Shown here one piece after another: positions 58,309 through 64,000 of a stretch of DNA of 64,000 bases. Positions within the stretch are counted from its first letter, which is position 1. Each line of letters starts with the position of its first letter. Both the position numbers and the translations under genes were made by a program. The notes beneath the pieces were generated by a model. That model was given only the letters and a program-made list of their open reading frames with translations. It made no database searches and was not told the DNA's origin. The DNA is from DASXQK01 sp963724385. GTDB lineage: Bacteria > Pseudomonadota > Alphaproteobacteria > Dongiales > Dongiaceae. The stretch lies in assembly GCA_963724385.1 (NCBI GenBank), contig CAVRUJ010000001.1, positions 682,001 to 746,000 of the forward strand, in the 5' to 3' direction.

Positions 58309-59061
58309 CTACAGGTTCGCCTTCAGGAACTTGAGCGTCCGGTCCCAGGCGACCTGGGCGTCCTTCTTGTCGTAGTTGTGGCCGGTGGGATTGGCGAAGG
58401 CGTGATCGGCATCGTACCAGTGAAGCTCAAGGCGCTTGCCGAGCTTCTTCATGCTGGCGACGAAGGGATCGACCATGACGTGATTGATCCAGCCATCCTT
58501 CTCGGCGAACTGGCCCAGCACCGGGCCCTTGAGATTCTTCAATTCGGCTTCGGAATGATTGACCCGGCCGTAATAGACGACCGTCGCGTCTACCGGTGTC
58601 GCGATGGAGCAGGAAAGCGAAAGGCCGCCGCCCATGCACCAGCCGATGGTGGCGAGCTTGCCGCTCGCGTCCGGGCTCTTGCGCAGCCAGCCGGCCCAGG
58701 AGGTCAGGGTATCCATGGCCTTGGCGGCGTCGAGAGCCTCCATGAGAGCGCCGGCCTTGCCCGGATCGTTCGTGACCTTGCCCTCATAGACGTCGCAGGC
58801 GAGCGCCAGGTAGCCGTGGGAAGCGAACTCGGCCGCCACCGCCTTGATCTGGTCGTTCAGGCCCCACCATTCATGGATTAGCAATATGGCCGGGCCCTTG
58901 CGCGCGGGCTTGGCGAGCGCGCCGGTCGCCTTCCTGCCGCCCTTGGTGGTTATGGTGACGGTCTCGAGTTGCGCGGCCACCTCGGCGGCAAGCTTCGGAT
59001 CAGCCAGCACGGCCGCCAGGGACGCTGCGGCGGAATGGCTTCGAGGCGTGATCTGGTTCAT
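58309..59061 (-). CDS. Dienelactone hydrolase family protein
   Basis: This 250-residue alpha/beta hydrolase has its triad in IGWCMGGGLS (Cys), FAEKDGWIN (Asp) and DADHAFANP (His), with HEWWGLND near the start. It is a paralogue in fold of the protein at 22356 but lacks the SnoaL-like extension. ATG 59061 gives the usual length. It probably hydrolyses a lactone or ester; substrate unknown. It converges with the cyclase gene. Confidence 0.9.
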   Translation of the reverse strand: MNQITPRSHSAAASLAAVLADPKLAAEVAAQLETVTITTKGGRKATGALAKPARKGPAILLIHEWWGLNDQIKAVAAEFASHGYLALACDVYEGKVTNDPGKAGALMEALDAAKAMDTLTSWAGWLRKSPDASGKLATIGWCMGGGLSLSCSIATPVDATVVYYGRVNHSEAELKNLKGPVLGQFAEKDGWINHVMVDPFVASMKKLGKRLELHWYDADHAFANPTGHNYDKKDAQVAWDRTLKFLKANL

Positions 59062-59172
59062 CGCTTGATCTCCCAATCTTGGCGCGGCTCTAGCAGGGGT
59101 GTCCGCTAAGAGGCGCAATAATGATCCGCTGGGCAAGCGGGCGTCCAGTAATTCACAAACGTCTGTCGGCGG

Positions 59173-59589
59173 TCACGGCTGGACGATGACGGTTCCCACC
59201 ATGCCCATGCTCTCGTGGCGTTTGCAGAAGTACTTGTAAGTGCCGGGCGTGTGGAAGGTGTAGCTGAAGACCTCGCCAGCGGCGATGTCGCCGGAATCGA
59301 TCGCGGCCGCGCCGGCCGGCAGCGCCGCATCGCTTGCCGCCGCGGCGAGCTTCGGATCATCGGTCACGGTATGCGTGATGACGGCGGTGTTCCGCCACTT
59401 CACCGTATCGCCGACGCGAACGTACAGGATCGTCGGGTTGAAGGTCTCGAAGCCCATGGTGACTTCGCCGCCGGGGCCAGGCGGCGCCGACACATGGGCC
59501 GGGCCGTCGAATCCGCAGCTGGCGAGAAGGACCATCGAGAGGACCGGCGACAGGCGGAGCAGAACTTTGACGCTGCGCGACATCGTCAT
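59173..59589 (-). CDS. Cupredoxin-like blue copper lipoprotein, second copy
   Basis: This 138-residue protein has a signal ending in the lipobox LLASC (Cys25), then a cupredoxin domain. Ligands are His73 in THTVTDD, Cys122, His125 and Met130 in YFCKRHESMGM. It is a close paralogue of the protein at 39627 (about half of residues identical in the core, by eye). It is exported and may carry electrons or bind copper. Confidence 0.9.
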   Translation of the reverse strand: MTMSRSVKVLLRLSPVLSMVLLASCGFDGPAHVSAPPGPGGEVTMGFETFNPTILYVRVGDTVKWRNTAVITHTVTDDPKLAAAASDAALPAGAAAIDSGDIAAGEVFSYTFHTPGTYKYFCKRHESMGMVGTVIVQP

Positions 59590-59688
59590 TTCCTTTCCGG
59601 GCTGGAGTTCACCTCAGCATGTGCTGCTGCCATGCTAGGCCCAAATCACAACCGCTTGAAACACGAAGGGTGACGATGGGCCGGACCC

Positions 59689-59738
59689 TAGAGCCTGATC
59701 GTCTCAAGCGCGCTCAGCTTGAGACGTGAATCAGGCTC
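59689..59738. repeat. Dispersed palindrome, TAGAGCCTGAT type, second copy
   Basis: Near-identical to 42206-42256: outer arms GAGCCTGAT and ATCAGGCTC, inner CTCAAGC/GCTTGAG. It lies in the 271-nt gap between rpmB and the cupredoxin gene. Confidence 0.75.
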
Positions 59739-59751
59739 CAATCTGTTGAAG

Positions 59752-59804
59752 TAGAGCAAGATTCAAGGGGTCAGCTTGATTCAAGCTGACCCGATCTTGC
59801 TCTA
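59752..59804. repeat. Dispersed palindrome, TAGAGCAAGAT type
   Basis: TAGAGCAAGAT pairs with ATCTTGCTCTA, and an inner GGTCAGCTTGA/TCAAGCTGACC stem closes the rest. It is related to the inner part of the element at 2530-2628. Placed 13 nt after the TAGAGCCTGAT copy, downstream of rpmB. Confidence 0.75.
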
Positions 59805-59860
59805 GCGCCCGGCCGTGACGCTCTGTTTTGGACGTGCGTCAGTGCGTCGGTGAGACGCGG

Positions 59861-60163
59861 TTACGCTGCCTTTTGAGCGGCCTTCGCGCCGGCCTTTTCA
59901 ATGCGCCGCTTCAGGCGGCGGGCCTCGGCGGGGAGCTTGGCGTCGGCGGTCCCGAGCAGATAGGCGTCGAGCCCGCCATTATGCTCGATGCTGCGGATGG
60001 CGTTGACCGTGAGGCGCAGGCGGATCATCCCGCCCAGCGCGTCGGACATCAGCGCGGTCGCCTGCAAATTCGGCATGAAGCGGCGCTTGGTCTTGTTGTT
60101 GGCGTGGCTCACATTGTTGCCGACCTGAACGCCTTTGCCGGTGATCTCGCAACGCCGGGCCAT
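59861..60163 (-). CDS. rpmB: 50S ribosomal protein L28
   Basis: This 100-residue ribosomal protein begins ARRCEITGKGVQVGNNVSHA with KTKRRFMPNLQ and GGMIRLRLTVNAIRSIEH, ending in an Ala/Lys-rich helix. It lacks the four-cysteine zinc motif (C- form apart from one Cys near the start). ATG 60163 fits the family start. Confidence 0.97.
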   Translation of the reverse strand: MARRCEITGKGVQVGNNVSHANNKTKRRFMPNLQATALMSDALGGMIRLRLTVNAIRSIEHNGGLDAYLLGTADAKLPAEARRLKRRIEKAGAKAAQKAA

Positions 60164-60268
60164 GACCCTTATCCTCTTGTCTGATAAACGAAATCGGCGC
60201 CTGCAAGGGCGCCCAGAACAGGCCGGGGTTTTAGGCCAGCCCCGGCCGCCAGTCAAGCTCCCACAATG

Positions 60269-61258
60269 TCAAGAACCCAGAAATCCGGCCAAGAGCTCCC
60301 TTGCCGCCGCCCCCGGCGTGGCCTTGCCGGCAGCGACCCTGGCCTCCATTTCCGCCAGCCGGCCTTTGACCGTGGGATGGCGAGCCAAGGCCGCCAGCAG
60401 GCTATCGGCAAGCTCGGCCTTCAGCCAGGCCTTGGCCTGGTTCGACCGGCGGGCGGCGAGCCCCGCCTTCCCCAGCGCGGCGCGGAACCGGCCGACGGCC
60501 TGCCAGGCCTCGGCGATGCCGGTCCCTTCCAGGGCCGAACAGCTTCGGACCTCCGGCTGCCAGCCAGGGGTGGCGGGTCGAAGCAAACGGAGAGCATGCT
60601 GGTATTCAGCCGCCGTGCGGCCGGCGGCGGCGGCCATCTCGCCGTCGGCCTTGTTGACCAGGACGAGATCGGCAAGCTCGACAATGCCGCGCTTGATCCC
60701 CTGCAGCTCGTCGCCGGCACCGGGCTGGAGCAGCAGCAGGAACATGTCGGTCATGTCGGCGACCGCCGTCTCCGATTGGCCGACGCCGACCGTCTCCACC
60801 AGGATGACGTCGTAGCCCGCGGCGTCGCAGAGCAGCAGGGCCTCGCGCGAGCGCCGGGCGACGCCGCCCAGGGTCTCACCGGCCGGCGAGGGACGGATGA
60901 AGGCGCGCTCGTCGCGGGCGAGCTCGGCCATTCGGGTCTTGTCGCCCAGGATCGAGCCGCCGCCGCGCTTGGAGGAGGGGTCGACGGCGAGCACCGCCAG
61001 TCGGTGGCCCTGCCCCAGGATGTAAAGGCCGAAGCTTTCGATGAATGTCGACTTGCCGACGCCGGGCGCGCCTGAAATGCCGAGACGGATGGAGTTGCCG
61101 GTGCGCGGCAGGAGCTTTTCCAGCAGCTCGTCCGCCTGGCGCCGGTGATCCGCGCGGGTGGATTCGACGAGCGTGATGGCCCGGGCGAGCGCGGCCCGGT
61201 CGCCGTTCGACAGCTCGCCGGCAAGGGCCGCGATGCGCGCCGCGCCCAGCTCGCTCAT
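60269..61258 (-). CDS. meaB: Methylmalonyl-CoA mutase-associated GTPase MeaB, paralogue 2
   Basis: This 329-residue MeaB has LGISGAPGVGKSTFIES, VLAVDPSSKRGGGSILGDKTRM, VILVETVGVGQSETAVADMTD and LVLVNKADGEM, the closest match to typical MeaB. It protects or reloads a B12-dependent acyl-CoA mutase. No mutase is in the window. It overlaps the ATM1 exporter stop (ATGA) and is coupled to it. Confidence 0.93.
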   Translation of the reverse strand: MSELGAARIAALAGELSNGDRAALARAITLVESTRADHRRQADELLEKLLPRTGNSIRLGISGAPGVGKSTFIESFGLYILGQGHRLAVLAVDPSSKRGGGSILGDKTRMAELARDERAFIRPSPAGETLGGVARRSREALLLCDAAGYDVILVETVGVGQSETAVADMTDMFLLLLQPGAGDELQGIKRGIVELADLVLVNKADGEMAAAAGRTAAEYQHALRLLRPATPGWQPEVRSCSALEGTGIAEAWQAVGRFRAALGKAGLAARRSNQAKAWLKAELADSLLAALARHPTVKGRLAEMEARVAAGKATPGAAARELLAGFLGS

Positions 61259-63081
61259 TGCGCGGCCGCCAGGGCCTGGGCTTCTTCGGTGGCGGCCGCC
61301 TTTTGCTGGCGGGCCCACATGGCGGCGTAGCTTCCGCCAGCGGCCAGCAGCGCCTCGTGGCGCCCGCGCTCGGCCACCCGGCCCTCTTCGAGGACGATGA
61401 TCTCGTCGGCATCGACGACGGTGGAAAGCCGGTGCGCGATGACCAGCGTCGTGCGATCGCGGGAGACCTCGGCGAGGTTGCGCTGAATCTCGCGCTCGGT
61501 GTGGCTGTCGAGCGCCGAGGTGGCCTCGTCGAACAGCATGATGGTGGGGCGCTTCAGGATGGCGCGCGCGATGGCGACGCGCTGCTTTTCGCCGCCGGAA
61601 AGCTTCAACCCCCGCTCGCCCACCCTGGTGGCGTAACCGTCGGGCAGGCGGGTCACCAGAGCGTCTAGATGGGCGACGCGCGCCGCCTCGATCATCTCTG
61701 CTTCGCCGGCGCTCGGCCGGCCATAGCTGATGTTGTAGCCGAGGCTGTCGTTGAACAGGACCGTGTCTTGCGGAACCATGCCGATCGCCGCGCGCACCGA
61801 GTCCTGGCTCACCTCGGCGATGTCCTGGCCGTCGATCAGGATTGCCCCCGCGGTCGTATCGTAGAAGCGAAACAGGAGGCGCGAGATGGTGGATTTACCA
61901 GCCCCGCTGGGGCCGACGATGGCGAGCGTCTTCCCCGGTTGCACGGTGAAGCTCACGTCCTTGAGGATGGGCCGGCGGGAATCGTAGCCGAAGGAGACGT
62001 TGCGGAATTCGACCTTGCCGCCGGCAAGCGCCAGGGCTGGCGCGCCCGGCCGGTCGGCCACTTCGATATCGACGTCGAGGAGGGCGAACATCGCTTCCAT
62101 GTCGATGAGCGACTGGCGGATCTCGCGGTAGACCGTGCCGAGGAAATTGAGCGGCAGGTAGAGCTGGATGAGATAGGCGTTGACCAGCACGAAGTCGCCG
62201 ACCGTGGCCTTGCCCTGGACGACCGAGTAGGCGGCCATGGCCATGAGCAGGGTGACGCCGACGGCGATGATGGCGTTCTGGCCGATGTTGAGGTAGGCGA
62301 GGCTGATCCGGGTGCGCACTGCCGCGGTCTCGTAGCGCTGGAGCGCCACGTCGTAGCGCCGGGCCTCATGCTCCTCGTTGCCGAAATACTTGACCGTCTC
62401 GTAGTTGAGCAGGCTGTCGATGGCCTTGGTGTTCGCCTCCTGGTCGGCCTCGTTCATCCGCCGGCGATACTTGATCCGCATTTCGGTGAGGGCAAAGGTG
62501 AACCAGACATAACCCCCGATGGTGGCGAAGGTGACCGCGGCATAGCGCCAGTCGTAAAGCCACCAGAGGATGCCGCAGACGAGCCCGATCTCCAGCATCG
62601 TCGGCAGCACGTTGAACAGCACGAAGAACAGCAGGAACTCGATGCCCTTGGCGCCGCGCTCGATGACCCGAGACAGGCCGCCGGTCTGACGATCGAGATG
62701 GAATTTGAGGCTGAGCCGGTGGAGATGGCGGAAGGCCTCGAGCGCGACCTTGCGGATGGCGCGCTGGGCGACGCGGGCGAAGATGCTGTCGCGCAGCTCT
62801 CCGAAGCTCTGGGACATGACACGCGCGAGGCCGTAGGCGAGCAGGAGCGCCAGCGGCAGCGCGATCGCCAGGTTCGGCTTATGCACGAGGGCATCCACCA
62901 GCCGCTTGAAGAACAGCGGCACCACCAGGTTCGCGGCCTTGGCCAGGACCAGGCAGGTGAGAGCCAGCACGACACGGATCCGCAGGCCCGGCTCGCCCTT
63001 GGGCCAGAGATGAGGCAGCAAGGCGCGGAGTGCGGGCCAGGGGCCCTGGGAAGGCGCCGGTGTGGTCGTGGGCGAAGTCAT
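61255..63081 (-). CDS. ATM1/HMT1-type ABC exporter
   Basis: This 608-residue half-transporter has six membrane helices and a nucleotide-binding domain: Walker A IVGPSGAGKSTISRLL, signature LSGGEKQRVAIARAIL and Walker B TIMLFDEATSALDSHT. The membrane part has RALLPHLWPKGEPGLR and the FHLDRQTGGLSRVIERG loop typical of the ATM1 group. Family members export glutathione-linked sulfur or iron-sulfur precursors and heavy-metal conjugates. It is translationally coupled to meaB. Confidence 0.93.
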   Translation of the reverse strand: MTSPTTTPAPSQGPWPALRALLPHLWPKGEPGLRIRVVLALTCLVLAKAANLVVPLFFKRLVDALVHKPNLAIALPLALLLAYGLARVMSQSFGELRDSIFARVAQRAIRKVALEAFRHLHRLSLKFHLDRQTGGLSRVIERGAKGIEFLLFFVLFNVLPTMLEIGLVCGILWWLYDWRYAAVTFATIGGYVWFTFALTEMRIKYRRRMNEADQEANTKAIDSLLNYETVKYFGNEEHEARRYDVALQRYETAAVRTRISLAYLNIGQNAIIAVGVTLLMAMAAYSVVQGKATVGDFVLVNAYLIQLYLPLNFLGTVYREIRQSLIDMEAMFALLDVDIEVADRPGAPALALAGGKVEFRNVSFGYDSRRPILKDVSFTVQPGKTLAIVGPSGAGKSTISRLLFRFYDTTAGAILIDGQDIAEVSQDSVRAAIGMVPQDTVLFNDSLGYNISYGRPSAGEAEMIEAARVAHLDALVTRLPDGYATRVGERGLKLSGGEKQRVAIARAILKRPTIMLFDEATSALDSHTEREIQRNLAEVSRDRTTLVIAHRLSTVVDADEIIVLEEGRVAERGRHEALLAAGGSYAAMWARQQKAAATEEAQALAAAQ

Positions 63082-63127
63082 TGCTTCAAGCTAAGTTGCT
63101 TGGCCGAAAAGGCAAGGCGCCCAGCGG

Positions 63128-64000
63128 CTAGGTTGCTCTCCTGCCCGGCTTACCCCCGTATCTGCGCTTCATTTCGGCCGCCAGAAGTCCCTCGGGCAGA
63201 TAGCGGCTGCCGCCCAGCACCAGCTCTCGCGGCTTGCCGCCGCGGCCCGGCAGGATCCGCGCCTCCTCGCCCTGGCTGCCGTAGCCGTCGGCCAGCGCGA
63301 TGCGTCCGCGGTTGCGGCCTTTGATTTCGATCTCGGAGGCGTCCTGGAACGGATTGCCCAGCGCCGGCTGGGCGACCAGGACCTTGCCGCCCATGGGCAC
63401 GAGATCGAAGGCCCGCCAGATCGACCAGAATCGCCCGCGCCAGGCGCGTGCCGCACCTCTGGGCGCGCCCATCTGGGCGAAGGTCCGCAGGATGTGGAGC
63501 ACGCCCTCCATCATGGGCGTGGACGGACCGTCGATGGCATTGGTGAGGAGCGAGAAGGAAAGGCCGCTGCCGGGAAGGGCGACGCTGCGGGTGAGGAAAC
63601 CCTGGAAGGCGCCGCCATGGCCGAACCAGTCCCAGCCGGCGACGTTTCCGCTCATGGTGCCGAGGCCGTACCAGCTGGGGATGCTGTAGTGGGGCACGCG
63701 CCAATGCCGGCGGGTCATTTCGCGGCGGCTTTCGGGGGTGAGGACGCTGCGCCTGGCCTCGGGATCGAGCTGGCCGAAGAAGCGGGCTAGATCGCCTGCG
63801 GTGGCGACAAATCCGGTCGCCGGCGCTATGGCGCGGGTCGGGTTCCTCCCCGGGATGACGAGGCGTTTGCTCAAGGGAAGCCGCATGCTGTGGCCGCTCG
63901 CCATCGGGGTGCCGCGCGGAATCGGCATGTCGGGAAGAGTCTCCTCGAGGCCGGCAGGCTCCAGGATCGTCCGGCGGATCCAGGGGCCATAGGCTTCGCC
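63128..64000 (-). CDS. Beta-lactamase-like serine hydrolase, C-terminal part
   Basis: This is the C-terminal 290 residues of a class C beta-lactamase/esterase-like protein that continues past the right edge. Visible are YGPWIRRTILEPAGLEET, GLGTMSGNVAGWDWFGHGGA with the His-Gly-Gly motif replacing KTG, and FLTRSVALPGSGLSFSLLTN. The active-site Ser-x-x-Lys would be outside the window. These enzymes are usually esterases or peptidases and not lactamases. The C-terminal 100 residues are a separate beta-rich domain. Confidence 0.88.
   Translation of the reverse strand, partial: GEAYGPWIRRTILEPAGLEETLPDMPIPRGTPMASGHSMRLPLSKRLVIPGRNPTRAIAPATGFVATAGDLARFFGQLDPEARRSVLTPESRREMTRRHWRVPHYSIPSWYGLGTMSGNVAGWDWFGHGGAFQGFLTRSVALPGSGLSFSLLTNAIDGPSTPMMEGVLHILRTFAQMGAPRGAARAWRGRFWSIWRAFDLVPMGGKVLVAQPALGNPFQDASEIEIKGRNRGRIALADGYGSQGEEARILPGRGGKPRELVLGGSRYLPEGLLAAEMKRRYGGKPGRRAT

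Overview
The window is high-GC (roughly two thirds G+C by eye) chromosomal DNA of an alphaproteobacterium, most likely from Rhodospirillales or a nearby group. This rests on the neighbourhood polyprenyl diphosphate synthase / DUF2007 / TrmN6-like methyltransferase / glyQ / glyS / ppdK, a STAS-MlaE/MlaF/MlaD operon, MeaB GTPases, an ATM1-type exporter, non-pyrrolysine MttB with MmsA, and many short intergenic palindromes. The species cannot be named from the sequence. No CRISPR array, rRNA or complete insertion sequence was seen; there is one tRNA, tRNA-Pro(CGG), with an encoded CCA. || Layout. 1-3256: TetR/adaptor/RND efflux operon and a glutathione S-transferase. 3706-7933: a MATE exporter convergent with a very unusual M14-like (DUF2817) / GH3 acyl-amido-synthetase fusion. 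8211-12079: ACT-like protein, PhyH dioxygenase, D-2-hydroxyacid dehydrogenase, and an HpcH-aldolase/SDR fusion. 12110-22181: a long minus-strand island of glycosyltransferases surrounding a peptide-modification-like cassette. That cassette has three tandem 57-58-residue precursor-like peptides, a PqqD/RRE-like protein, an HPr-kinase-like P-loop protein and a methyltransferase-like/nucleotidyltransferase fusion. 22356-33623: catabolic genes (dienelactone hydrolase, amidases, MFS, ornithine-cyclodeaminase-like, MttB, MmsA) and apt. 33783-38982: Mla-type lipid transport operon and a TAXI TRAP binding protein. 39003-42672: cupredoxin, ferritin-like protein, ECF sigma/anti-sigma pair, receiver protein. 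42936-52438: tRNA and housekeeping translation/central metabolism genes. 52823-64000: aminotransferase, S24 repressor, pyrD, HAD hydrolase, adenylate cyclase, second cupredoxin, rpmB, meaB, ATM1 exporter, beta-lactamase-like hydrolase. || The most interesting system is 15901-17731, extended to 22181. Small peptides with a conserved DPEKRxFIGKLIGTG core, an AxA motif and a short Asn/Ser-rich tail lie directly downstream of a PqqD-like and an HprK-like gene. The layout is that of a RiPP (ribosomally made, modified peptide), but the lasso cyclase and protease are not in the window. Other notable points are several gene fusions, three genes with apparent single-base frameshifts, an anti-sigma gene without a normal start codon, and palindromic elements that supply stop codons of adjacent genes.
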